Part shown: in pieces, positions 21,852-30,158 of the stretch
Layout: each line of letters begins with the position of its first letter
How positions within the stretch are numbered: the stretch's first letter is position 1
Origin: Pseudomonadota bacterium
GTDB lineage: Bacteria; Myxococcota_A; UBA796; SXON01
Reading direction: 5' to 3'
DNA length: 32,064 nt
Assembly (NCBI GenBank): GCA_005776735.1
Contig: SXOM01000167.1
Coordinates: forward strand, 1-32,064
Notes under the pieces: generated by a model
The model's database searches: none
Told to the model about the DNA's origin: nothing
Seen by the model: only the letters and a program-made list of their open reading frames with translations
Made by a program: the position numbers and the translations under genes

Positions 21852-22829
21852 TTACATCGTTCCTACAGGGTGCTGCATGGTCACGACGCTCTCCAGGACG
21901 TTCGGCGATACGCGATCCAGGAAGCGGGTGACCGACGAGCGCCACAGCGCGGCGTCTGCGGAGTAGAGGCCGACGTGGCCCGCGCTGGGGAACACGACGA
22001 GCTCAGAGGGTCCCGCCAGCGAGGCACGAATGGACTCGACCTCGGCGAGGTGTGCCCGAGGATCGTCCTCTCCATTGAGGAGCAGGGTCGGCGTATCGAT
22101 GTTCGCCGCGAAGTCGACAGGGTTCATCTCGAAACCGTTGAACCCGAGCTCGACCCCGCCCCAGAAGACCAGCAGCGCCGCTCCGGGTTGCGCGGGGAGG
22201 CCCATCGCCTCGAACCGGTGGCCGACCGTCGTGAGGAGCCGGTCATAGGGGTTCTCGAGGACCAGGGCGTCCGCAGCGGCACCCAGCACCCCGACCGCGC
22301 GCAGCACCGCGGCGCTCCCCATCGACTTGCCGAACAGCACCACACGACCGTCGCCTTGGTGTGCGTTGGCGAGCGCGGCGACGATGTCCGCCTCGGCCCA
22401 GCCGAGCGACGTGGTGTTGCCAGGCGACTCCCCGGATCCCGGGAAGTCCACCATCACCGTTGTCCAGCCCGCGGCGTGGAGCACCGCGGCCTCGTCGAGC
22501 AGGTCCGACTTGGACCCGCCGTATCCGTGGAACAGCAACGCCGTCCCTCGGCCTGACCCCGGAACGGTCCAGGTTGACACCCCAGCCTGTACCGTACTCG
22601 AGGCGACGAGGCCGACATCGACGGGAAGTCGGCTCACGGTCGGTCTCGGCACCACGACGCCGGTGAGGGCCACCGCGATGCGCTCGGTCGCGGAGAGGGC
22701 TTCTGGATTGCCGGTCTTCGCCCCATCCGATGCGAAGTGGGTGAACCGCCAGGCGTGCGCGGCGACGATGACGTTGCCGCATGCGAGGGCGACAGACGCG
22801 GCGAGTACCGCCTGGCGACGACGCGTCAC
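21852..22829 (-). CDS. Alpha/beta hydrolase with N-terminal membrane anchor or signal
   Basis: The 325-residue protein starts at GTG 22829 with MTRRRQAVLAASVALACGNV, a signal peptide or anchor. The hydrolase fold is clear: oxyanion segment LLFHGYGG (99-104), nucleophile elbow GKSMG with S169, acid D255/D256 in NGEDDPRAH, and base H285 in SAGHVGLY. It resembles Bem46/'alpha/beta hydrolase family 1' proteins of unknown substrate. The core normally ends near FLDR (residue ~306). The last ~19 residues (SPNVLESVVTMQHPVGTM) and the TAA stop are encoded by the antisense of the duplicated antitoxin promoter, so the C-terminus was altered by recombination. The function may still be intact. Confidence 0.85.
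   Translation of the reverse strand: MTRRRQAVLAASVALACGNVIVAAHAWRFTHFASDGAKTGNPEALSATERIAVALTGVVVPRPTVSRLPVDVGLVASSTVQAGVSTWTVPGSGRGTALLFHGYGGSKSDLLDEAAVLHAAGWTTVMVDFPGSGESPGNTTSLGWAEADIVAALANAHQGDGRVVLFGKSMGSAAVLRAVGVLGAAADALVLENPYDRLLTTVGHRFEAMGLPAQPGAALLVFWGGVELGFNGFEMNPVDFAANIDTPTLLLNGEDDPRAHLAEVESIRASLAGPSELVVFPSAGHVGLYSADAALWRSSVTRFLDRVSPNVLESVVTMQHPVGTM
21877..21899 (+). pseudogene. Remnant of an AbrB-like antitoxin gene start
   Basis: ATGGTCACGACGCTCTCC differs by one base from the start of the antitoxin gene at 21011, and the 35 bases before it are also similar. After these six codons the sequence enters the antisense of the alpha/beta hydrolase gene. It is the cut-off right end of a duplicated unit. 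Confidence 0.65.
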
Positions 22830-22923
22830 AGCAATCCGCCTGCGCGAGCCAAGAGCCTGGCCGGGTCGAGGTCGGGTCGGTTGATCCTGCTTTCCGCGTG
22901 CGCCACCCGCCCGCGACGCCCGA

Positions 22924-23955
22924 TCACGGGGCCACCCGGGTGTTGGTGGCGTCGATCTCGGCCTGGAACGCCGCGGCGACCCAGGCGTGCCCGCGTTCGT
23001 TGAGGTGCACCGCGTCGTTGGAGTCCCGTCGCAGCGCGACCGGGTCGGCGGGCCGCGGGACCATGGCGACGTCGAGCCCCGCCTCGCGGGCGATCCCGGC
23101 CAGCTCGACGGGGCGCATCCACGCCGCCTCCAGCCGCGGCACCATGCGCGTGATCGGCCGCAGTTCGGCGAGTCGCCGGAGCGCCGGAACGGCCCGGCGA
23201 ACCTCCGTCGGCGCGGCCGGGAGCGTGGCGCTCCGGCCCGTGCGCAGCGCGAGCTGCCAGCTCGTGAAGCGCCAGGCCTCGGAGTGGGAGAAAAGCCACG
23301 GCCAGTGCGCGTCCTTCCAGACCGTGAACTGGGTGGGTGGGGAGGCCAGCGCCCAGCGCCCTTGCACCCGCGTGGCGCGCCGCGGCGTGACGTCGCCGAG
23401 GTCGTTGCCGCAGAGGAGGAGCAGGGTTCGCTCGGGACGCAGCCGGTCGCCGAGCGCCTCGATGAGCGCCACCAGGTCGCTCGGGTGGTACCCCACCTCC
23501 GCCAGCACACACACGGGTGGGCCCCCGGTCCGGATCGCCAGCGGCCAGGCGTTGGCGAAGTCGGTGGTGCGGCCACCGGCGGTGGTCTGCGTGGTGGTGC
23601 TGTCGCCGAGCGCGAGCCAGTGGGGCCGGGTCAGGTCGCAGGTCCCCCACCGGCTCGTGAACCCCGTCGGGGTCAGGGTGAATCCGCGTGGGACGTAGTC
23701 CACAGCGCTGAGATCGACGCCGTGGGCCGAGCGTGGCACCGTGTCGGTACCGGGCATCCCGGTGTTGAGTCCCTGCCACAGATCGAGGTGCTCCCGCCGC
23801 GCCCAGTGCTCGATTGCGCCGAGCGTTCCGACGAGGACCACCGCCGCCGCGCCGAGCAGGCGGCGCCTACGCAACGGAGCCCCCGCGCCCGCGTTGGGCG
23901 TCGCGCCGCGGTGGCTCGCAGGGAAGGCGCAGGGGAGCTCCGACGTGCAGGGCAT
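22924..23955 (-). CDS. SGNH/GDSL-family hydrolase
   Basis: The 343-residue protein carries block I WLALGDSTT (nucleophile S119), block III CGNDLGD (N184) and block V DAVHLNERGH (D314, H317), the catalytic set of SGNH esterases and acetylhydrolases. An RRRRLL-AAAVVLVGTL segment at ~29-45 is a signal anchor. The first ~28 residues may not be translated, and a start nearer the RRRR is possible. The enzyme likely acts outside the cytoplasm on an ester; substrate unknown. It precedes the alpha/beta hydrolase on the same strand with a 94-base gap. Confidence 0.88.
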   Translation of the reverse strand: MPCTSELPCAFPASHRGATPNAGAGAPLRRRRLLGAAAVVLVGTLGAIEHWARREHLDLWQGLNTGMPGTDTVPRSAHGVDLSAVDYVPRGFTLTPTGFTSRWGTCDLTRPHWLALGDSTTTQTTAGGRTTDFANAWPLAIRTGGPPVCVLAEVGYHPSDLVALIEALGDRLRPERTLLLLCGNDLGDVTPRRATRVQGRWALASPPTQFTVWKDAHWPWLFSHSEAWRFTSWQLALRTGRSATLPAAPTEVRRAVPALRRLAELRPITRMVPRLEAAWMRPVELAGIAREAGLDVAMVPRPADPVALRRDSNDAVHLNERGHAWVAAAFQAEIDATNTRVAP

Positions 23956-23982
23956 CCTACCTCGCGGACGGCGGCTCCGAAC

Positions 23983-24030
23983 GGCGCCGTGGGCCGGCCG
24001 GCGGACTCGGCGCGTGTCGGGACGGTCGCG
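23983..24030 (+). repeat. Intergenic REP-like element, copy D (divergent)
   Basis: Begins GGCGCCG at 23983 and contains the core GTCGGGACGGTCGCG (24016-24030), as in copies A and B, but the middle differs and the closing GGCGCC is replaced by GGGCCGG. It lies in the gap between divergent genes rather than after a gene end. Confidence 0.5.
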
Positions 24031-24058
24031 GGCCGGACCCCGAGAGGTGAATCGGTGC

Positions 24059-24064
24059 TATGAT
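24059..24064 (+). promoter_or_regulatory. Possible -10 element
   Basis: TATGAT, 27 bases before the ATG at 24092, in a divergent intergenic region. No strong -35 is seen. Confidence 0.35.
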
Positions 24065-24091
24065 CGCGGCCTCTCGTCCCGGGACCGCAGC

Positions 24092-26674
24092 ATGCACCGT
24101 CCGTCGTCCAGCCTCCTCCTCGCCCTCCTCGCTGCGTGCTCCGACTCGGGCGTGACGCAGCACAACGTCGACCCGGTCGCCGAGATCACCTCGCACCAGG
24201 ACGGGGACACGGTTTCCGAGGGGTACGCCGTCACCCTCCGCGGCAGCGTCGGCGACGACGACGACGCGCTCGACTCGCTCTCCGTGGCGTGGTTGGTGGC
24301 GGGGGTGCAGGTGTGCGAGGAGGCCACGCCGGACGCGGCCGGTGTGGTGGTCTGTGATCACACGTTCGTGCCGGCGGGTGGCCAGGTGGTCCTCGAGGTC
24401 GCCGACGCACACGGGGGCCGCGGTTCGGACACGCTCTCGCTCGGGGTCACGCCGACCGACGCGCCGACGGCCACCATCACCAGCCCCGTGGCCGACGGGC
24501 GGTACTACGCAGACCAACTCATCACGTTCTCGGCCCTGATCGGCGACGCGGAGGACGCCCCGTCGGCGCTGGTCCTGAGTTGGGAGACCGAAGCGCTCGG
24601 CGAGCTCGGCCTGGACCTGACGGTGGGCGACGACGGCGCGGTCGAGGGCTTCAGTCGGCTCCCGGCCGGAGACCACTGGTTGCGCCTGCACGTCACCGAC
24701 ACCACCGGCAAGGAGACGATCGACAGCGTCTTGTTCACCGTCGGACCGGACAATTCCGCGCCGACGTGCAGCCTGCTCGCGCCGGTGGACGGCGCGGCGG
24801 GTGCGCTCGGAGACGAGCTGCGGCTGGACGGCATGGTGGGCGACGTGGACGTGCCTGTCGACGTGCTGAGCGTGGTGTTCACCTCGAGCCTGGACGGGGC
24901 CCTCGGGGCGCCCACGGTCGACACCGATGGGCGGGTTCGCTTGAGTTGGGACGCCCTCTCGGCGGGCACCCACCTGTTGTCGCTGGAGGTGGTCGACGAC
25001 GTGGGCGCCACGTGTGTCACGAGCGTCTACTACACGGTCGGGACGCCCCCCTCGGTGGTGATCGACGCGCCGCTGGATGGGGAGGTGGTCAATGAGGGGG
25101 ACGAGCTCGACATCGAGGTCACGGTCTCCGACACCGAGAGTGATCCTACTGAACTCACGTTGTCTTGGGCGAGTGACCTCGACGGCGAGCTGGGCACCGA
25201 GGGGGCCGACTTCTCGGGGTACGCCGCGCTCGCCGCCACGTTGTCGGCGGGCGATCACCGCCTGACGGTCACGGCCACCGACCCCGAAGGGCTGTCGGCG
25301 GTGGACGCGGTCTCGGTGACGGTCAACGCCCTCCCGACCGCGCCCACCGTGACGTTGTCGCCCGATCCGGCCGGCACCGACGACGCGCTGACGGCGTCGG
25401 CGACGGGCTCGGTCGACCCCGACAGCTCCGGCACCCTCTCCTACACCTACGATTGGTACGTCGACGGCGTGCTCAGCGGCGCGTCCACCAGCGCCATCCT
25501 GCCCGCGGCCTACACGACCAAGGGCGAGGTCTGGCGGGTTGTCGTCACCCCCAACGATGGGTGGGGCGACGGCGCCCCCGGCGAAGCGAGCCTCACCATC
25601 GGCAACACCGCGCCGACGGTGAGCGTGAGCCTGACCCCCACCACCGCGCGCACCGACGACACGCTCACTGCCGCGCCGGTCACGAGCGACACCGATGGGG
25701 ACGCCGTGAGTGTCACCTATGACTGGTTCGTCGACGGCGTCCTGGTCCGCTCGGGCGCGTCCAGCACGTTGTCGGGCTCCTACTTCGACAAGGGCGAAGA
25801 GGTGGTCGTCGAGGCCGTCGCCGACGACGGGGTGACCACCACCACCGCCGCCTCGGCCGGCGTCGTCATCGCCAACACTCCGCCCGGGGCCCCGACCCTC
25901 GCCATCGATCCCTCGGGGGCCACCGCCGGAGACGACCTGTGGTGCGAAGTGACGGTCCCGAGCGTGGACGCCGACGGCGACACCGTCACCTACTCCATGG
26001 ACTGGTCGGCTGACGGCGTCGCCTACACCGCGCCCACCACCACCACCTGGACCGACGACACCGTCGACGGAACCGATGTCGGCGCCAGCGAGATGTGGAT
26101 GTGTGTCGCGACGCCCCACGACGGCGAGGACGTCGGCACCACCGCCTCGGCCAGCGTCACCACCACCACTTCGTCGTGGTCGGGCACCATCGAGATGCCT
26201 TCGACCTCGACGGTCGACGGGTTCAACCACGGCGAGTGGTCGGCGCTCAATGGCGGCGGGCGTGTCGCCACCCGCATCGATCTCACCGGCGACTGCGTGA
26301 ACCCGCGATTGGCGTTCTACCAGCACAGCTCGGCCGACACCTCGATCACCGGCTCGTTCTACGTCATGAACAGCTCCGGAACGGTCCTGGACTACTCGAC
26401 CTACGCCACCTACTCCGGCTGCAACGACTGTTGGCTCGGCCCCTCCTCCGACCTCTCCCTCACCATGAGCGCAGGAACGGTCTACTACCTCGGCTTCTCC
26501 AACGACTCCGGCGGCGACATGTCGGGCCCCTCCATCTACCTGGACGCCTCCAGTCGCACCGTCGGCATCGCGACATTCAGCGATCCGCGCGCCGACAAGC
26601 CGGCCTCCCCCACCCGCGGCCTCCCGAGCACCACGGTGAGCTGGCAGAATCGGTGGCGCGTGATCTGCAACTGA
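24092..26674 (+). CDS. Multi-domain Ig/PKD-like surface lipoprotein
   Basis: The 860-residue protein begins MHRPSSSLLLALLAACSDSG, with lipid Cys16. It consists of about seven immunoglobulin-like or PKD-like repeats of ~85-100 residues with recurring strands such as PVAEITSHQDGDTV, PTATITSPVADGRYY, PSVVIDAPLDGEVV, PTVTLSPDPAGTDDALTASA and PTVSVSLTPTTARTDDTLTA. The C-terminal ~170 residues (from SSWSGTIEMPSTSTVDGFNH) form a different beta-rich domain with two cysteine pairs. No enzyme motif is visible. Adhesion or structural display is likely. The ATG at 24092 was chosen because of the lipobox; the upstream open frame overlaps the promoter and the SGNH gene. Confidence 0.82.
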   Translation: MHRPSSSLLLALLAACSDSGVTQHNVDPVAEITSHQDGDTVSEGYAVTLRGSVGDDDDALDSLSVAWLVAGVQVCEEATPDAAGVVVCDHTFVPAGGQVVLEVADAHGGRGSDTLSLGVTPTDAPTATITSPVADGRYYADQLITFSALIGDAEDAPSALVLSWETEALGELGLDLTVGDDGAVEGFSRLPAGDHWLRLHVTDTTGKETIDSVLFTVGPDNSAPTCSLLAPVDGAAGALGDELRLDGMVGDVDVPVDVLSVVFTSSLDGALGAPTVDTDGRVRLSWDALSAGTHLLSLEVVDDVGATCVTSVYYTVGTPPSVVIDAPLDGEVVNEGDELDIEVTVSDTESDPTELTLSWASDLDGELGTEGADFSGYAALAATLSAGDHRLTVTATDPEGLSAVDAVSVTVNALPTAPTVTLSPDPAGTDDALTASATGSVDPDSSGTLSYTYDWYVDGVLSGASTSAILPAAYTTKGEVWRVVVTPNDGWGDGAPGEASLTIGNTAPTVSVSLTPTTARTDDTLTAAPVTSDTDGDAVSVTYDWFVDGVLVRSGASSTLSGSYFDKGEEVVVEAVADDGVTTTTAASAGVVIANTPPGAPTLAIDPSGATAGDDLWCEVTVPSVDADGDTVTYSMDWSADGVAYTAPTTTTWTDDTVDGTDVGASEMWMCVATPHDGEDVGTTASASVTTTTSSWSGTIEMPSTSTVDGFNHGEWSALNGGGRVATRIDLTGDCVNPRLAFYQHSSADTSITGSFYVMNSSGTVLDYSTYATYSGCNDCWLGPSSDLSLTMSAGTVYYLGFSNDSGGDMSGPSIYLDASSRTVGIATFSDPRADKPASPTRGLPSTTVSWQNRWRVICN

Positions 26675-26764
26675 CGGGGAGGCGCGCCGCGACCGACCGC
26701 TTCGAGCCGGTTTGGCGTGCGCGCGCCTCGGCGCGGGGGCGACGCTGCGATAACGCCGGGCCCC

Positions 26765-28798
26765 ATGCTCCTGTCGTGCTGGCTCCTGGCCTGTGACTCC
26801 GACGGCTCCCGCGTGGAAGCCGCGCCGGGCGCCGACACCGCCGCCGACACCGCCGCCGACACCGGTGACGTCGCCGCCGACACCGCCGACACCGCCGACA
26901 CCGCCGACACCGGCGATACAAGTGATACATCCGTCGATTCGGATACGGGATCGTCATGGGAGTTGCCTGAGCGTCCCGATCTCGACGCGCCGGCCGCCGA
27001 TGTGTCGTGGCGCTGGGGGGGAGGGGAGGGCTACCCCGACGCGGTGGACCCGACGTGGCCGGTGGTCACTCGGGTCTCCGACCGGGCGAGCCTCGAGGCG
27101 GCGCTCGGCGCGGCGGTCGCGGGCGACGTGGTGTGGGTCGAGGACGGTGTTTCCATCGACCTGACCGGGGCTTCGCTGTGTGTGCCCGCCGGGGTGTGGT
27201 TGGCCGGAGGCCGAGGCCAAGGTGGGGAGGGCGGGGCGCTCTTGTACAGCACCGCGGGCTCCAGCTCGCCGGTGCTGCGCGCGTGTGGGGACGGGGTTCG
27301 CATCACCGGGCTGCGGCTGCGTGGGCCCGACCCGGACACCTGTCCGGCCGAGTGGCCCGACCGGTGCCCCGAGGACGTGGCCGGCGACCCCAACTGTGCG
27401 TACTGCACCAAGACCGCCTACGCGATCGGCACCGACGGTTTCGACGCGCTCGAGGTGGACAACAACGAGCTGAGCGGGTGGACGTACACCGCCGTGGGTG
27501 TCAAGAACGCCGTGGGGGCCGACGTCCACCACAACCACATCCACCACGGGTGGCGTGAGGGCCTGGGCTACGGCGTGGTGTTGTACGGAACCGGCGCCAC
27601 GACGGCGATCATCCGTTGGAATCGGTTCGACGCCATGCGCCACGCCGTCGCCGGGCAGGGCTACGCGACCGAAGACTACGAAGCGCGCGACAACCTCGTC
27701 GGGACCGAGTCGATCGGCCACGTCTTCGACATGCACGGCCAGGACGAAGCGACCGGCGACGGGAGCAGCGCCGCGGGCGGGGACCTCCGCGTGCATGGAA
27801 ACGTGGTGCTCGTGCCCGACCAATACTCGTTCGTCGTGCGCGGACGCCCCGACACCGGTGCGTGGTTCTACGACAACTGCGTGGCGCCGGCGAAGGCTTC
27901 CGCCTACGACCAGCGCTATTTCACCGGCAACTTCTGGGTGGACCAGGCCCCCGACGGCAGCGCGGCGCCCAACGCCTATGGGCAGGGTGCGTCGGACTGC
28001 GGGACGGTGCGCTGGTGTGTCGCCGATCGGGCCAGCGGCCCCTACGCCTACGGGAGCGCGAGCGGAACCGACGTCTCGGGTCTCCGGGTCGGGGACTTCG
28101 ATGGCGACGGGCAGGACGACGTCTTCTCGACCACCGGGAGCCAGTGGCGGTGGGCCAACCCCCACGGGGGCAGCTGGGCCGCGCTGGCGACCTCCGGCGA
28201 CGCGCTCGACGACCTCGGCCTCGCCGACCTCGACGGCGACGGCGTCACCGACGTGTTCATCGCGACGGGCGCGGCGTGGCGGTGGTCACGCAGCGGGACC
28301 GGCTCCTGGTCGACGTTGCGATCCTCCACCCTCGGACTCGACGACGTACGCTTCGGGGACTTCGACGGCGACGGGGCCACGGACGTCTTCACCAGCGAGG
28401 GTGGCCGGTGGTACGCCTATCCTTCGGGCTCCGGGGCGGCGGTGGCGCTGGCCTCGTCCGGGGTGGACATCGCGGCGCTCCAGCTCGGCGACTTCGACGG
28501 AGACGGCGTCGCCGACGTGTTCTACGCCGACGGGACCGAGTGGCGCTGGTCGCGGTCGGGCACCTCGAGCTGGGCCACGCTTGCGTTGGCCTCCACCACC
28601 TCGGTGCGGCTCGCCGACGTCGACGGCGATGGGCGTACGGATGTCTTGGGGGTGTCGGGACACACGTTGCGTTGGTCGCGCAGCGGCGCGACGAGCTGGG
28701 CCGACCTCCGCCACCAGTCCGAGGGGCTCGACGACGTGCTCCTTGGCGACTTCGACGGGGACGCCGCGGACGACCTGCTCGTCGGTGGGTGCCTGTAG
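26765..28798 (+). CDS. Lipoprotein: Asp-Thr linker, beta-helix domain, FG-GAP/VCBS repeats
   Basis: From ATG 26765 the 677-residue protein starts MLLSCWLLACDSDG, a very short lipobox signal. A GTG at 26717 would add MRAPRRGGDAAITPGP and give a normal charged n-region, so the start is open. An Asp-Thr-Ala repeat linker (~20-58) follows. Residues ~90-430 look like a right-handed beta-helix of the pectate-lyase type (VSDRASLEAALGAAVAGDVV, then ALEVDNNELSGWTYTAVGVK and DVHHNHIHHGW). The C-terminus holds about six FG-GAP/VCBS-like repeats, each with a core like VGDFDGDGQDDVF and a WRWSRSGTGSW connector. It may bind or cut a polysaccharide, but no catalytic lyase triad is evident. Confidence 0.82.
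   Translation: MLLSCWLLACDSDGSRVEAAPGADTAADTAADTGDVAADTADTADTADTGDTSDTSVDSDTGSSWELPERPDLDAPAADVSWRWGGGEGYPDAVDPTWPVVTRVSDRASLEAALGAAVAGDVVWVEDGVSIDLTGASLCVPAGVWLAGGRGQGGEGGALLYSTAGSSSPVLRACGDGVRITGLRLRGPDPDTCPAEWPDRCPEDVAGDPNCAYCTKTAYAIGTDGFDALEVDNNELSGWTYTAVGVKNAVGADVHHNHIHHGWREGLGYGVVLYGTGATTAIIRWNRFDAMRHAVAGQGYATEDYEARDNLVGTESIGHVFDMHGQDEATGDGSSAAGGDLRVHGNVVLVPDQYSFVVRGRPDTGAWFYDNCVAPAKASAYDQRYFTGNFWVDQAPDGSAAPNAYGQGASDCGTVRWCVADRASGPYAYGSASGTDVSGLRVGDFDGDGQDDVFSTTGSQWRWANPHGGSWAALATSGDALDDLGLADLDGDGVTDVFIATGAAWRWSRSGTGSWSTLRSSTLGLDDVRFGDFDGDGATDVFTSEGGRWYAYPSGSGAAVALASSGVDIAALQLGDFDGDGVADVFYADGTEWRWSRSGTSSWATLALASTTSVRLADVDGDGRTDVLGVSGHTLRWSRSGATSWADLRHQSEGLDDVLLGDFDGDAADDLLVGGCL
26831..26911 (+). 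repeat. 9-base GCCGACACC microrepeat encoding Ala-Asp-Thr
   Basis: GCCGACACC recurs with occasional insertions over 27 codons, encoding a linker of ADT and AADT units. Such a tract can change length by slippage, which would vary the spacer between membrane anchor and domain. Confidence 0.75.
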
Positions 28799-28813
28799 GG
28801 TTAGCTCGGCGCC

Positions 28814-29407
28814 ATGATGTTCCTGTTCTTCGCCTGCGCGACGTCTCCCACTGATTCTGCCGACACGGCCGACACGAGCTCCGACACGGCCGACACCGGG
28901 GCCACAAGCGCCGCCGAGGGGGTCTGGCTCACGCCGGGGCCCGAGTTCAGCGCGTCCTGGGTCGGGGCGCAGGCGCTCACGGCGTGCACCGCCGCGTGGC
29001 AGGCCGACGCGCACCTCGCCGCGGTGTGGATCAACTTCATCTACACCGGGTACGCCGTGGCCTTTTCCGAGTCCGCGCCGGACGAGGTGTGCGAGTTCCG
29101 CGTCGACGACGCGGGGACGGGGGTGGCGTCGATCACGCCCGCCGCGCAGTACGCGCCCGGGTGGACGTGGACGGCGAGCGACCACATCGGGGGGTGGCAA
29201 TACGACAGTCCCGAGGCGGCGGCCGATCTGGGACACGACGAAGCGTCGTTCTACTTCTCGGTCAACCCGGCCCAGCACCGCGCCCAGACGGGGTGGCAGT
29301 CCACCCTGGAGGGCTACGCCGACAACGTCCCGGTGGTGCTCGTCGGCGCCGGCGTGAGCAGCCTGGACGGCCTGTTCGACGGACGGACGGGGGCGGGGAT
29401 CGAGTAG
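28814..29407 (+). CDS. Small lipoprotein with Asp-Thr linker
   Basis: A 197-residue protein starting MMFLFFACATSPTDSADTAD, with lipid Cys8 and an Asp-Thr/Ser-rich linker similar to that of the preceding gene. The folded part (~40-197) has only two cysteines, many Trp and Tyr, and no recognised motif (for example SASWVGAQALTACTAAWQAD). A -10-like TAGGGT (28796-28801) overlaps the preceding stop. The signal is unusually short and uncharged. Function unknown. Confidence 0.65.
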   Translation: MMFLFFACATSPTDSADTADTSSDTADTGATSAAEGVWLTPGPEFSASWVGAQALTACTAAWQADAHLAAVWINFIYTGYAVAFSESAPDEVCEFRVDDAGTGVASITPAAQYAPGWTWTASDHIGGWQYDSPEAAADLGHDEASFYFSVNPAQHRAQTGWQSTLEGYADNVPVVLVGAGVSSLDGLFDGRTGAGIE

Positions 29408-29418
29408 GGGGGGGGGGG
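29407..29418 (+). repeat. Poly-G tract (12 G)
   Basis: A run of twelve G begins in the stop codon of the lipoprotein gene and ends two bases before the GTG start of the next gene. It replaces any ribosome binding site and could slip in length, altering spacing. Confidence 0.85.
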
Positions 29419-29419
29419 C

Positions 29420-30109
29420 GTGCGGATCGGGACGTGGAACCTCGAAGGGCGATGGGACCCCCGGCACCGTGATCTTCTGGAGAGGTCGGACTGCGACGTC
29501 TGGCTGCTCACCGAGGTGCGCGAGGACGTCGCGCTCGTCGGGTACGTCGGGCACTTCAGCGCGGCCTCGGCCCCCGGGAGGGCGGTACGCTACGCGGCGG
29601 TCTTGACCCGGGGGGCGGCCGAGCCTGTGGCGAACCTGCACGGCGCGAGCGCGGCCGTCCGGGTCGGTGGGGTGGTGTACTGCAGCTCGGTCCTTCCGTG
29701 GCGCGCGTGTGGGGCGCAGGCGCCGTGGTGCGGCGCCAACCACGCGGAGCGAACGGCGGCTGCGGTCGATGCGCTGATGGCCGCCCTGCCCGACGACCCG
29801 CTGGTGTGGGGCGGGGACTGGAACCATGCGCTCGGGGGGCGCGAGTACGCCGGGAGTGCCGCAGGTCGGGCCCGAATCCTGGAGGCCGTGGAACGTCGAG
29901 GGTTGTGGGTGCCCACCCGAGCGCTCCCCCACCGCATCGAGGGGCTCGTGAGCATCGACCACATCGCCTTGCCGCAGGGGGTGTCCGCGACGGCCCACGC
30001 GGTGTCGGCGGTGGTCGACGGCGTGGCCTTGTCCGACCACGATCTGTACCTGGTGGAGGGTGTCGAATTGGAGCTCGCGCACCGGTCGCCCGCGGGGGGA
30101 GGGGAGTAG
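29420..30109 (+). CDS. Endonuclease/exonuclease/phosphatase (EEP) family protein
   Basis: The 229-residue protein has the EEP metal and catalytic residues: N7 in TWNLEG, E32 in WLLTEV, D133 and N135 in WGGDWNHAL, D180/H181 in SIDHIAL, and D206-H207 in SDHDLY. The fold includes nucleases, sphingomyelinases and lipid phosphatases; short single-domain members like this one are of unknown substrate. There is no signal peptide, so it is probably cytoplasmic. It starts at GTG 29420 directly after the poly-G tract. The 167-base gap that follows contains REP-like copy B. Confidence 0.85.
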   Translation: MRIGTWNLEGRWDPRHRDLLERSDCDVWLLTEVREDVALVGYVGHFSAASAPGRAVRYAAVLTRGAAEPVANLHGASAAVRVGGVVYCSSVLPWRACGAQAPWCGANHAERTAAAVDALMAALPDDPLVWGGDWNHALGGREYAGSAAGRARILEAVERRGLWVPTRALPHRIEGLVSIDHIALPQGVSATAHAVSAVVDGVALSDHDLYLVEGVELELAHRSPAGGGE

Positions 30110-30158
30110 GCGGCCGGCGGAAAACGCGCGCGTCGAGAACGGTTTGGGGCGACCGCGG

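Noticed and set aside
18082-21900. An integrase or transposase for the tRNA-linked island
   Set aside because: No frame in the region shows tyrosine or serine recombinase or DDE motifs, and no copy of the tRNA 3' end was seen at the right edge.
21877-21966. Thirty-codon plus-strand frame beginning MVTTLS as a functional small antitoxin
   Set aside because: Only the first six codons match an antitoxin; the rest is antisense of the hydrolase.
26831-26911. Possible CRISPR or minisatellite
   Set aside because: Units are nine bases with no spacers and lie in frame within a lipoprotein linker.
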